From assembly GCA_016214035.1 (NCBI GenBank), contig JACRPF010000021.1, positions 186,001 through 250,000 on the forward strand: a stretch of 64,000 bases of DNA, read 5' to 3'. This document shows, one piece after another, positions 41,896 to 50,802 of the stretch. The number at the start of each line of letters is the position of its first letter. The stretch's first letter is position 1. Origin of the DNA: Spirochaetota bacterium (GTDB lineage: Bacteria; Spirochaetota; Brachyspiria; Brachyspirales; JACRPF01). The position numbers were made by a program, and so were the translations under genes. The notes under the pieces are model-generated. The model saw nothing but the letters and a program-made list of their open reading frames with translations, did not search any database and had not been told where the DNA came from.

Positions 41896-44802
41896 ATGCT
41901 TCGCATCATCATCCTTATCATCGCTATGGCAATGTCCGGATTCATACTCTTCGGCAATATCTCGCTTACCCTGGTAAATCCCGGTTTCGAAAACGGTCTC
42001 ACCGGCTGGGATGCCTCTAAGGATAACAGCATGAGCACGGCGGCAGCTGAAGCCGCACAGACGGGAAAGCTCGGCCTCCGCGTCACCGACAGTTCCGAGA
42101 CGGCTGGCTCCGATCTTGCCGGACAGCGTTTCGCCTGCCAGCCAGGAAAAGAGTACCGTGTCTCATGCAAATCCCGCATCGTCAGCGGCAAGGGCATCGG
42201 CATCTATATCAAGTTCGCCGATGCCTCGGGAAAAGGTATCGACGAAAGTAAATATATGCGCGAAGTCCCCGCATCGGCTGAATGGCAGACATTCTCCTAT
42301 ACGGCAACGGCACCCGCGGGAACCGCAACCGCATGCATCTATATCCATTCCTATATGAAGGCTGTGGTGACGGCGGACTTCGACGAGTTCATCTTCGAGG
42401 AGATCGGCGGTGACGGCGCACGGGCTTCACTCGATACACCGGCTCCGGCCCCTGCCGCGCAGACGGTGAAGGCAAAGACACTTGACCTGCCGAACGCCGG
42501 ATTCGAAAGCGCTTCCGAAGGATGGAGCAACGATGGCGATAACGGCATGAGCTCGATAATCCCCGCCGCGGCGCGCACGGGAAAACTCGGGCTTCGAATC
42601 ACCGACGAATCAAAGACCGCGGGATCGTCGCTCTACTCGCAGCGCATTCCCGTTACCGCCGGAAAGGAATACAAGGTCTCGTTTTTCACACGCATGATCT
42701 ACGGCGGGGGCTGCGGCCTTTACATACAGTTCTTTGATGCCGACGGCACGCAGATAAAGGTCGACCCGCAGGATATGATCGGCCTTGCATCTTCGCCGCA
42801 ATGGAAGAAATGCGAGGGCGTTGTATCCGTACCGTCGAACGCGAAAACGATGGGACTCTGGTTTCACTCGTACGGACATGCTATCATCACGCAGGACGTT
42901 GATGATATCACCATCGAGGAATATATTCAGAAAACGACACGCCCCTGGGAACCGCTCTACAAGGTGAAACCCTCAGAAAAGTCGCGTCTCACCGCGGCCG
43001 ACATCATCGGTCCCGACGGTATCGTGTATCCTGACTTCCGCTGGGCGGGCGTACCGGGCGGCATTCCCGCAGTACCGGTAATTGTGGACCTGACGGGAAA
43101 AGTATCACCTGAGACCGATATCTCCGAAACGCTCGAACGCGAGGCGACCGCACTCGGTAAACGCGGCGGCGGCGCACTCCTCATCCCCGAGGGCACCTTT
43201 TATCTCGACAATATCGTCATCATCACCGCCAACAATGTCGTCATACGCGGCGCGGGACAGGATAAAACGAGGCTCATCTTCCGCTACGCGCTTCCCTACG
43301 GCAGCGTGATATTCTCGCGGGTGAAGGCGGGCGAACCGTTCGGCGTGGTCGATATACACGCGCAGCCCAAGGATCTCAAGGCGCTCGTCATAGAATGCGA
43401 AGGCAAGGTGATACGCCGCGCGGCATATCACGCGCACTGGGGCAACACCTTCAGTACGCGTGCCGGCAGAAGCGAATTCCTTTCCAAAGTGGGCGCGGGA
43501 CTTCACAAGGTGATCGGCCGCGCGGAATATGCCAACGGCGAAAAATTCGAGAACAGTATCGAGCTCATGGTATCCGCGGATCCGGTGGAACAGGTGCTCC
43601 CCTCGCAGAGCGGTGCGATAGCATTTGCCGGCAAGCGCATTGAGACAAGATACAAGCTTGTAAAGGACGGAAAACGCGGCGATACGAATCTCACGCTCGA
43701 GGATGCATCGGCGTTCAAACCCGGCGACCGGCTCTATCTCAACGCGCCCACGTCACCGCGCTGGAATGAAATACTCCACAACGCCAACACCTGGTTCGGC
43801 AGCCGCATGAACCAGTACGAGATAACCGCCGTCACCGGAAATATCGTCCATTTCCGGCAGGCCCTCCGCATCGAATTCCCCATCATCGACGGCGCGTATG
43901 TGCAGAAAATAGAACCGATAATCAGCTGCGGGATCGAGGACTTCTATCTCGAACAGAAGGAGAACATCTGGATCAACGGCGTCACCTTCTCGGGGAGCTG
44001 GGGATGCTGGGCAAAGGGCGTGACCATGCGTATGGCCGGCAAGCATCCGATATACTTTGACAGTTCGAAATTCGGCGAGCTGCGCGACTGCGTGTTCGAC
44101 GACGCCTGGTTCAAGGGCGGCGGCGGCACCGCGTACGGCGGCGTTGAATTCTCATTCGACTGCCTCATCGAAAACCTCTCCACGACCAATCTCCGTCACG
44201 CACCCGACTTTAACTGGGCATGCTCGGGAAACGTGGTGCGCAACAGCACCTTCATCAACAGCGACGGACAATGGCACTCGGGCTGGTGCAACGAGAATCT
44301 CCTTGAAAACCTCGTGATAAAGTCAGCCATCGGCAACGGCGGCTACGGCTTCGGGCTTTTCTCCACCGCACCCGAGGACGACGCACACGGCCCAATCGGA
44401 CCGCGCAATGTGATCTACAACTGCGATGTTGCGTCGCCCAAGGACGGCCTTATACTCAACGGCATGAACGAGAACTGGCTTGTGCTTCACAACCGCTTCG
44501 TCGTGGAAAAAGGACGCGGTATTCTTGCACGTATGGCGAGCTTCGACCACATCATCCGGGGCAATATCTTCTGCCTCAAAAACGCGCAGAACCCGGCGAT
44601 ATTTCTCAAGGATGCAGACTGTATCGGCGTTGAGGTCATCGATAATACCTGTTACGGCGGCGAGGGACCCATCGTCGGCGGCAAGGCGAAACCGGAACGC
44701 GATGAGGGGAACTCGGTACTCCCGTTCGAGGATGCCCCGCGACCGAAGCCCGCGGTGCCGTCGATTTATGAATGGCAGATAAAAAACTATCCGCTGAAAT
44801 AG
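41896..44802 (+). CDS. Secreted protein with two CBM-like domains and a right-handed beta-helix
   Basis: The 968-aa protein has a signal peptide (residues 1-20), two tandem carbohydrate-binding-like sandwiches (about 25-168 and 198-345) that are clear internal duplicates (PGFENGLTGW.., TGKLGLRVTDSSETAGS against AGFESASEGW, TGKLGLRITDESKTAGS), then a beta-helix domain (about 375-930; GGGALLIPEGTFYLDNIVII, CDVASPKDGLILNGMN). Such proteins are usually polysaccharide lyases or epimerases, but no catalytic residues could be assigned. It follows the FAD oxidoreductase and may act on the same polymer. Confidence 0.8.
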   Translation: MLRIIILIIAMAMSGFILFGNISLTLVNPGFENGLTGWDASKDNSMSTAAAEAAQTGKLGLRVTDSSETAGSDLAGQRFACQPGKEYRVSCKSRIVSGKGIGIYIKFADASGKGIDESKYMREVPASAEWQTFSYTATAPAGTATACIYIHSYMKAVVTADFDEFIFEEIGGDGARASLDTPAPAPAAQTVKAKTLDLPNAGFESASEGWSNDGDNGMSSIIPAAARTGKLGLRITDESKTAGSSLYSQRIPVTAGKEYKVSFFTRMIYGGGCGLYIQFFDADGTQIKVDPQDMIGLASSPQWKKCEGVVSVPSNAKTMGLWFHSYGHAIITQDVDDITIEEYIQKTTRPWEPLYKVKPSEKSRLTAADIIGPDGIVYPDFRWAGVPGGIPAVPVIVDLTGKVSPETDISETLEREATALGKRGGGALLIPEGTFYLDNIVIITANNVVIRGAGQDKTRLIFRYALPYGSVIFSRVKAGEPFGVVDIHAQPKDLKALVIECEGKVIRRAAYHAHWGNTFSTRAGRSEFLSKVGAGLHKVIGRAEYANGEKFENSIELMVSADPVEQVLPSQSGAIAFAGKRIETRYKLVKDGKRGDTNLTLEDASAFKPGDRLYLNAPTSPRWNEILHNANTWFGSRMNQYEITAVTGNIVHFRQALRIEFPIIDGAYVQKIEPIISCGIEDFYLEQKENIWINGVTFSGSWGCWAKGVTMRMAGKHPIYFDSSKFGELRDCVFDDAWFKGGGGTAYGGVEFSFDCLIENLSTTNLRHAPDFNWACSGNVVRNSTFINSDGQWHSGWCNENLLENLVIKSAIGNGGYGFGLFSTAPEDDAHGPIGPRNVIYNCDVASPKDGLILNGMNENWLVLHNRFVVEKGRGILARMASFDHIIRGNIFCLKNAQNPAIFLKDADCIGVEVIDNTCYGGEGPIVGGKAKPERDEGNSVLPFEDAPRPKPAVPSIYEWQIKNYPLK

Positions 44803-44868
44803 CGGGTATCGAATCGACGAATTGATTTACATCTTCCTTAACCTGTCCCTGGAATGAGTACAATCGGC

Positions 44869-44897
44869 TTGACGCGTTGCACATACGGCAATATACT
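44869..44897 (+). promoter_or_regulatory. Promoter of the tldD-tldE pair
   Basis: TTGACG (44869-44874), 17 bp, TATACT (44892-44897). The leader is about 55 nt with GAGGA before the ATG. Confidence 0.7.
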
Positions 44898-44955
44898 GCT
44901 GTTCATCATACGTCGTGAAAGCGGCAAGGCACTGTAAGCCATGAGGAATTGAGAT

Positions 44956-46410
44956 ATGCATGAACAGATCAAACAGCAGATCAAACGCATTCACGGTGCA
45001 GGCGCTTCATATGCGGATGCGCGGTGGTACCCGTATGAGGAATCGAACACGCTTATGATGTGGAACGGCAATCTCAAACACACCGGCGCCTCCAGGGAAA
45101 GCGGCATCGGCATCCGCGTACTCTATAAGGGAGCCTGGGGCTTCTCGGCGTCTTCGGATATGAGCTGCCTGACCGGCTTGTTCGACAAGGCCTTCGAGAA
45201 CGCACGGGCGGCGGCTGAACGGGTTGCTTTTCCCGTTCGCCTCGCCGGGAAGGCTGTCGTCGAAGCCGAGTTCACCAGTCCATGCCGGATCGATCCATTT
45301 GATATCCCGCTGGCGGACAAGGTCGCATTTCTGAAGAAGATGGATGCGAAGCTTGATAAGCCGGGGGTATCCCAGCGCATCAGCAACCAGATATTTGTCC
45401 GCAAGCATATCATCTTCATGGACTCGGAAGGAAGCCATATCGAAAAACGCATCACCGATGTCTTCGCCGGTCTCACGGTCATCGGCAATGACGCTCATGG
45501 CGACATGCATGAACGTAATTTCGACCAGGGCCGCACCGGTGACAGCCGCGGGTGGGAATCAATCGACGAACAGTCCTTCAGTGAACATGCCGAACGTCTT
45601 GTCAGAGAATTGAATCAGATACTGGCGGCGGAAAACTGCCCCAGGGAAGACCGCTCGGTCATTCTCATGCCGGGGATCATGGCACTGCAGACACACGAGA
45701 CCATCGGCCATGCGCTGGAATTGGACCGCATCCTCGGCTACGAACTCGCCTACGCCGGCGGCTCATTCGTAACGCTCAAGGATTTCGGAACACTGCGCTA
45801 CGGTTCCGAAAAGCTTACGGTCCGCGCCGATGCCACACTGCAGAACAGCCCCGGCAGCTTCGGTTTTGACGATGACGGTGTCGCCGCCCAAAACAACGTT
45901 CTCATCGACAAGGGCATACTGGCGGGGGCCATCACCGGACGCCAGATGGTCGAAGAAGCGAATGACCGTGCCGGACGAATCATCTTTTCCGGCAGCGGCG
46001 GAGCCAACCGGGGAAGCTCTTTCTACCGCGTCCCCATCGAGCGCATGACCAACATCAATGTCGATCCGGGAAATGACGGCACCGCGAACGATATCATCAA
46101 GAGAACAGAAAAAGGCATATTGATGGACGGCACCCGCAGCTGGTCGATAGGTTCGAACCGCGAGCAGTTCCACTTCGGCACCGAGATAGGCTGGATAGTC
46201 GATGACGGCGATATAACCGCCGTGGTCAAGAACGCGACATACAAAGGCGACACGATCAAATTCTGGAACTCCCTTTCCGCGGTCGGCGACAGATCCACAT
46301 GGGAAGTGACATTCGTGGGTAACTGCGGCAAGGGGCAGCCCAATCAAATCATGGAACTTGGCCACGGCATTCCGGTCTGTCGTTTTGACAATGTACGGAT
46401 CGGAGAATAG
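44956..46410 (+). CDS. tldD: TldD-family metalloprotease
   Basis: The 484-aa protein shows the TldD zinc motif HETIGHALELD (residues 247-257, HExxxH), the N-terminal ADARWYPYEE and GIGIRV stretches, and the C-terminal NATYKGDTIKFWNSLSAVG and FVGNCGKGQP with the conserved cysteine. TldD/TldE complexes cleave unfolded peptides, for example in maturing microcins and in CcdA turnover. It is 2 bp upstream of its partner at 46413, so the two are translated together. No small precursor peptide gene was recognised next to it. Confidence 0.92.
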   Translation: MHEQIKQQIKRIHGAGASYADARWYPYEESNTLMMWNGNLKHTGASRESGIGIRVLYKGAWGFSASSDMSCLTGLFDKAFENARAAAERVAFPVRLAGKAVVEAEFTSPCRIDPFDIPLADKVAFLKKMDAKLDKPGVSQRISNQIFVRKHIIFMDSEGSHIEKRITDVFAGLTVIGNDAHGDMHERNFDQGRTGDSRGWESIDEQSFSEHAERLVRELNQILAAENCPREDRSVILMPGIMALQTHETIGHALELDRILGYELAYAGGSFVTLKDFGTLRYGSEKLTVRADATLQNSPGSFGFDDDGVAAQNNVLIDKGILAGAITGRQMVEEANDRAGRIIFSGSGGANRGSSFYRVPIERMTNINVDPGNDGTANDIIKRTEKGILMDGTRSWSIGSNREQFHFGTEIGWIVDDGDITAVVKNATYKGDTIKFWNSLSAVGDRSTWEVTFVGNCGKGQPNQIMELGHGIPVCRFDNVRIGE

Positions 46411-46412
46411 TC

Positions 46413-47798
46413 ATGGAAGAAAAGATTTATACACTGCTCACCGGTCTGCGCCGCTATGCCCTCGATAAAGGTTATGAGGTCAGCCTTTTCTATCAGGAGG
46501 AAGACAGCTGCCTCATGCGCTTTGCTAATTCAGCCATATCATTGAACACCAATGAACATTTGATCCGATTGCGCGTCACCGCCTATGCCGGCAGAAAACG
46601 CGCCAGTGTCGGGCTCATCACCGATCTTGCCAAGATTGATGAAATGAATGCCGGTATCGATACCGCCGCAGCCATGGCGGAGCATGCCATGCCGCTCACG
46701 TATACGCCGACCATCCCCGTGTTCAGCACATCATTCTCCGACGCATCCGTCTTTGATCCTGCACTTGCGGGGGTGCGCAATGATGAAAAGCTCGCGTATA
46801 TCAACGAAGCGGTGCAAGGCATGGAGACCGATGACATACGGCTGTCGGGAATATTTTCCAGCGGAACGAACACGACTGCACTTATCAACACGAGATCGGA
46901 ACACACCCTGTATTTCAAGACATCGGATGCGCAGATATCGGCCGTGCTTTCACATACAGCACTCAAATGGGAAATTTCCGCCGAACAGTCTGCCCGGGCA
47001 CGGTCGGACCTGCATGCATCTTCGCTAAAACATGATCTCGCTTTCCTGCTGAAGCATTACCGGAACGACTCCCCGCAGCAGCTCCCGATCGGCAGCTACG
47101 ACATCGTTTTCGGTTCGGCTGCTGTCGCCGATTTGCTCACGTGTCTGGGTTGGATAGCATACAGCGGCGGCGCGTTCAAACGCGGTTTTTCCTGCATGAC
47201 AGAAGAAATGATCGGTAAGAAAATATTTTCGGACAAGATCGATATCATCGATGACCCGGATCAATGTGACACATTTCCATGCAGGGTGGATATGACCGGC
47301 ATATCCCGAAAGCCTTTCCCGCTGTTCACGCAAGGCGTGTTCCGGGGTTTCCTATGGAGCCAGGATGATGCAGATGAGTTCGGCGCCAAGCCGACCGGAC
47401 ATACCGTTCCCCGCACCAGTATCATTCTGCATGGCGGAGAAAAGGATGTTGATTCTTTAGCCGCATTGGCAGCACTGCCGCGCGATAAGGATATTCTCTA
47501 TATCCCGTGCCTCCATTATATGAATGTGGTAAATCCTTCAAAAGCGATAATCACCGGCAGCTCGCGTTTCGGCGCGCTGCTCCTGAAACAGGACGGATCC
47601 GTGGCGATTCCGTACAATGTCCGCCTCACGCAAAGTCTGCTCGATATCTTCGGTGATAATGTGGCGTGGCTTTCCGCGACTACCGCTGTCCGCAACACGT
47701 CCAACAGCTACGGCCCGCGTAACCCGACCGCCATCATCGTTCCGCAGTTCATGTGCGTGAACAATCTGGGGATATCACACTCCAATCCGTCGTATTGA
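46413..47798 (+). CDS. TldE/PmbA-type partner of TldD
   Basis: The 461-aa protein has the TldE/PmbA fold: FANSAISLNTNEHLIRLRV near the N-terminus, GSYDIVFGSAAVADLL in the middle and VNPSKAIITGSSRFGALLL near the C-terminus. The HExxxH metal motif of TldD is absent, as is usual for the structural subunit. It begins 2 bp after tldD and should form a heterodimer with it. Its family is confident; the gene symbol is left open because the match to PmbA is only by recognisable blocks. Confidence 0.85.
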   Translation: MEEKIYTLLTGLRRYALDKGYEVSLFYQEEDSCLMRFANSAISLNTNEHLIRLRVTAYAGRKRASVGLITDLAKIDEMNAGIDTAAAMAEHAMPLTYTPTIPVFSTSFSDASVFDPALAGVRNDEKLAYINEAVQGMETDDIRLSGIFSSGTNTTALINTRSEHTLYFKTSDAQISAVLSHTALKWEISAEQSARARSDLHASSLKHDLAFLLKHYRNDSPQQLPIGSYDIVFGSAAVADLLTCLGWIAYSGGAFKRGFSCMTEEMIGKKIFSDKIDIIDDPDQCDTFPCRVDMTGISRKPFPLFTQGVFRGFLWSQDDADEFGAKPTGHTVPRTSIILHGGEKDVDSLAALAALPRDKDILYIPCLHYMNVVNPSKAIITGSSRFGALLLKQDGSVAIPYNVRLTQSLLDIFGDNVAWLSATTAVRNTSNSYGPRNPTAIIVPQFMCVNNLGISHSNPSY

Positions 47799-47846
47799 CG
47801 GACACAAGATACATCATCCGCGCGAATACACGAGCGTATGATTTAT

Positions 47847-47875
47847 TTGACAAACAGCGTCTTGAAGGATATAAC
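47847..47875 (+). promoter_or_regulatory. Promoter of the lipoprotein-like gene at 47911
   Basis: TTGACA (47847-47852), 17 bp, TATAAC (47870-47875), a near-consensus match. Leader of about 29 nt with GGAG 6 nt before the ATG. Confidence 0.75.
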
Positions 47876-47910
47876 AGAAACGTCCTGAAACTTTGCATTC
47901 GGAGCGCATA

Positions 47911-48633
47911 ATGAAACGCGTCATCTTTGCCGTCCTCTCCGCGGTCATCCTTGTCTGCACATCCTGCCTCATCAATAAGCTGAACGACGCTGCGACAACG
48001 ATTGATTTGAAACAGGACATTCAGGGCAAGCCGGTCACAATAACAGTATCACGAGGTACGCACTGGGTCGACCGGCTCGGCATGGGCCCCTTCATGGTGA
48101 ATGTGATACCGCAGATGACATTTTGGATCGAATCGCCGGACGGAAGATTCATCGAGACGGTGTATATCACCGGCGCCGCGAAGAAATACGACAGGAACGC
48201 GACACGTAAAAAGATGGGTGAACAGTTCTACCGGGAATGCTTTCCGGTATGGTCGCGCCGCATGCTTGCCGGCGGAGGGCAATTACCGTCGGAGACGAAC
48301 GCATATCCGGACGCCATCACGTCGGCAACACCTGAGAGCAGTTATACCGTAAAGACGAAAGTGCCGCCGGGCAAAGCGCGGTTCATACTCTTTGCTGAAA
48401 TCAATAAATCATCCGACACCAATGCGGCTTTCACACTGTCCAATAATAGCTGGGTCGGTCAGCCGTCAGTCATCTATGCGGCTGCAATTGGAGATACGGG
48501 TACGTATACGCTGCGCCCGGTTGGCCACAGCGGTTATGTAACCGATTACCGCGGCGTCGTCAGTAACTTCACCGGGATAGACACCGCACTGCACATGGTG
48601 AGTACTATAACCGTGACGCTTTCTGAACGCTGA
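47911..48633 (+). CDS. Probable lipoprotein, DUF2271-like
   Basis: The 240-aa product has a hydrophobic N-terminus with a cysteine in CTSCL, which may be a relaxed lipobox (residues 16-20). The body resembles DUF2271-type periplasmic proteins: TFWIESPDGRFIETVYI, FPVWSRRML and YPDAITSATPESSY, a pattern near the FMN-transfer or oxidoreductase-associated motifs of that group. Function is not established. GGAG precedes the ATG at 47911, and the frame's earlier ATG at 47893 has none. Confidence 0.6.
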   Translation: MKRVIFAVLSAVILVCTSCLINKLNDAATTIDLKQDIQGKPVTITVSRGTHWVDRLGMGPFMVNVIPQMTFWIESPDGRFIETVYITGAAKKYDRNATRKKMGEQFYRECFPVWSRRMLAGGGQLPSETNAYPDAITSATPESSYTVKTKVPPGKARFILFAEINKSSDTNAAFTLSNNSWVGQPSVIYAAAIGDTGTYTLRPVGHSGYVTDYRGVVSNFTGIDTALHMVSTITVTLSER

Positions 48634-48649
48634 AATCATCCGCGTATCC

Positions 48650-48689
48650 GCGCACATTCGTCGATGATGGGGCGGTACTGCGGACCGGT
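48650..48689 (+). repeat. 40-bp exact copy of a segment of the esterase gene
   Basis: The 40 bases at 48650-48689 are identical and in the same orientation to 50135-50174, inside the esterase coding region. On the minus strand both can encode GPQYRPIIDECA. The copy lies between the lipoprotein stop and the TerC promoter and encodes nothing there. Confidence 0.8.
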
Positions 48690-48697
48690 GAATATGC

Positions 48698-48726
48698 TTG
48701 ACGCGGCGGATATGCTGCGATACACT
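48698..48726 (+). promoter_or_regulatory. Promoter of the TerC gene
   Basis: TTGACG (48698-48703), 17 bp, TACACT (48721-48726). GGAG lies 5 nt before the ATG at 48753. The leader is only about 20 nt, too short to hold a manganese riboswitch. Confidence 0.65.
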
Positions 48727-48752
48727 GCCGGTATTGTTTTTTCGGAGTTTCT

Positions 48753-49832
48753 ATGCCCATCATCTGGACAGCTTTCATCAGTTTCGTCATCATAATGCTC
48801 GCCCTCGACCTGGGTGTATTCCACCGCAAATCCAAAGAGGTGAGCACCGGGGAGGCCCTCGCCTGGTCCGGCGTATGGATTTCGCTCGGTCTTTTGTTTT
48901 CAATTTTCATCTATCACGGATATGAAAACCATTGGTTCGGCCTGGGCGCGGGAATCGACCCCGTGGATGGACTCATCCGTGACGGCCGTTCGGCAACCCT
49001 CAAATATCTCACCGGTTATGTGGTTGAAAAATCGCTCAGCGTCGACAACGTTTTCGTGATCGCCATGATCTTCGGGTTCTTCGCGGTGCCGGGTATCTAT
49101 CAGCATCGTGTCCTTTTCTGGGGCGTGCTCGGCGCACTCCTCCTGCGCGGCCTCATGATAGGTTTCGGCTCCCTGCTCATCGCCAAATTTCACTGGGTGC
49201 TTTATCTCTTCGGAGTCTTTCTGATAATCACCGCGGTGCGCATGTTCTTCATGAAAGAAACAGGCGGGGATCTCGGCCGCAATCCCGTTCTGCGCTGGGT
49301 GAGGCGCATTTTTCCCGTCACTGAAAAATATCACGGCGAACATTTCATCGTCCGGGCGGGCACCGATGCGTCCCGTGAAAGCGAGGTCCCCGGAGCGCCT
49401 CAGACGGCTGATTCGGTTGTCGCGGCAGCGAAGAAAGGCTCACTTCTGCTCACCCCGCTCGCACTCGCCCTAATCATGGTGGAGACGACCGATATGATAT
49501 TCGCGGTAGATTCAATTCCGGCCATCTTCGCAATCACAACCGATCCCTTCCTGGTATTTACCAGCAATGTGTTCGCCATTCTCGGACTCAGGTCACTCTA
49601 TTTCGCCCTGGCAGGCATGCTCGCCAAGTTCCGGTATCTCAAACCCGCTCTTGCGCTGGTGCTCCTGGTTGTCGGCGTGAAAATGCTCACTGCCGTCTGG
49701 CTGAAACAGATCTTCGGCCAGGCCTTCAATTTTTATCTGCTTGGTTTAATCCTTGCGATATTGGCCGGCGGAGTTGTCATTTCTCTCGCGACGGGAAGCG
49801 CCGCTCCGGAACATAACCGGCACCGCGAATAA
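48753..49832 (+). CDS. TerC-family membrane protein (Alx/TerC)
   Basis: The 359-aa protein has about nine membrane helices and the TerC signature LTGYVVEKSLSVDNVFVIAM and MVETTDMIFAVDSIPAIFAI, with acidic residues in helices that are thought to bind metal. A cytoplasmic loop (about residues 185-230) separates the two halves. Relatives export manganese or calcium or give tellurite resistance. Its neighbours give no hint of which, and no other ter gene is present. Confidence 0.92.
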   Translation: MPIIWTAFISFVIIMLALDLGVFHRKSKEVSTGEALAWSGVWISLGLLFSIFIYHGYENHWFGLGAGIDPVDGLIRDGRSATLKYLTGYVVEKSLSVDNVFVIAMIFGFFAVPGIYQHRVLFWGVLGALLLRGLMIGFGSLLIAKFHWVLYLFGVFLIITAVRMFFMKETGGDLGRNPVLRWVRRIFPVTEKYHGEHFIVRAGTDASRESEVPGAPQTADSVVAAAKKGSLLLTPLALALIMVETTDMIFAVDSIPAIFAITTDPFLVFTSNVFAILGLRSLYFALAGMLAKFRYLKPALALVLLVVGVKMLTAVWLKQIFGQAFNFYLLGLILAILAGGVVISLATGSAAPEHNRHRE

Positions 49833-49844
49833 CGGCAGTATGCC

Positions 49845-50738
49845 CTATTCGTTCTGAGTATTATCCGGTGCGGTACTTCCTGCGGGATTGGCGACCGTCT
49901 TCCGAGGCTGCGTCTCCATAGCCTCAACGAACGCCCGCACCGAAGGCAGTCCGCCGGTGGCGATGGTACTGTGATTAAAACCTTTCATCTCGTGGAATTC
50001 CACGGCCGGATGCCCGAGCGCTTTGAGGCTTGCATACATAAGTTCGTTCTCTTCCACACGGCATTTGAATTCAATGGCGCGGTCACCGGTGATGATGCAG
50101 ACGGGCGGCAGATCCTTCGCGCAGTAATAGAGCGGCGCACATTCGTCGATGATGGGGCGGTACTGCGGACCGGTATCGCCGCGCTGTTTCTTGACGAGGA
50201 AATGTGTGGTGACCTGCGCGCTCACCGGGATGAGACCCGCGATCTGTGTATTCGAAATCGCATGTACGGCAAGCCATTTCGGGTCCATGCCCGTCATGAG
50301 TATCAGATAGCCTCCCGCGGAATGCCCCGACAGATAGACACGGCCCGGGTCACCGCCGTACGAGCCGATATTTTTGATGACCCACGCGATTGCCGCTGCA
50401 GCATCCTCGATGAACGCGGGATATGACACCTTGGGTGAAAGCCGGTACCCGACGCCGACCACGGCAATATCGGGCGTTTTCAGATCGATGACACTCCGCT
50501 TACCGGTGGTAAGTCCGCCGCCGTGAAACCACACGACCGTGGCAAAACGGCTTTTGTTCGTAGGATAACGCAGATCGAGCCGGCATTGTGACCGCTGATA
50601 ATCGTCGGCATCACGCAGCGCCGCCGCATCATAGTATGAGATGTTCGTCACCCGAGCACACGACGCATATATAGTGCTCTGCGCATAGCAGTAGCCGGCG
50701 GCAAGAACCGCTACAAGTATTTTCGCGAGGATATTCAT
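49845..50738 (-). CDS. Secreted alpha/beta-hydrolase (esterase/lipase, HSL-like)
   Basis: The 297-aa protein has a signal peptide (residues 1-20), the oxyanion motif WFHGGG and the nucleophile elbow GHSAGG (about residue 140), then a candidate Asp near DRAIEFK and a His in KGFNHSTIA, which together complete a Ser-Asp-His triad. It likely removes acyl groups from a polysaccharide or other ester. GGAG precedes the tandem ATG codons; the second (50738) is best spaced. It converges on terC. Confidence 0.85.
   Translation of the reverse strand: MNILAKILVAVLAAGYCYAQSTIYASCARVTNISYYDAAALRDADDYQRSQCRLDLRYPTNKSRFATVVWFHGGGLTTGKRSVIDLKTPDIAVVGVGYRLSPKVSYPAFIEDAAAAIAWVIKNIGSYGGDPGRVYLSGHSAGGYLILMTGMDPKWLAVHAISNTQIAGLIPVSAQVTTHFLVKKQRGDTGPQYRPIIDECAPLYYCAKDLPPVCIITGDRAIEFKCRVEENELMYASLKALGHPAVEFHEMKGFNHSTIATGGLPSVRAFVEAMETQPRKTVANPAGSTAPDNTQNE
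50135..50174 (+). repeat. Source copy of the 40-bp exact repeat inside the esterase gene
   Basis: Identical to 48650-48689. Here it is part of the coding sequence (minus strand), so this is the original and the copy near terC is the derivative. Confidence 0.75.
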
Positions 50739-50802
50739 CATTACGCTCCGCCTATTATAATGCGAATATCATACCGGCAATCCGGAGGAAATCAATATCC
50801 GT

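Noticed and set aside
48634-48752. Possible manganese (yybP-ykoY) riboswitch before terC
   Set aside because: The predicted leader is only about 20 nt, and the conserved riboswitch core is absent. The segment instead holds the 40-bp esterase copy and a promoter.
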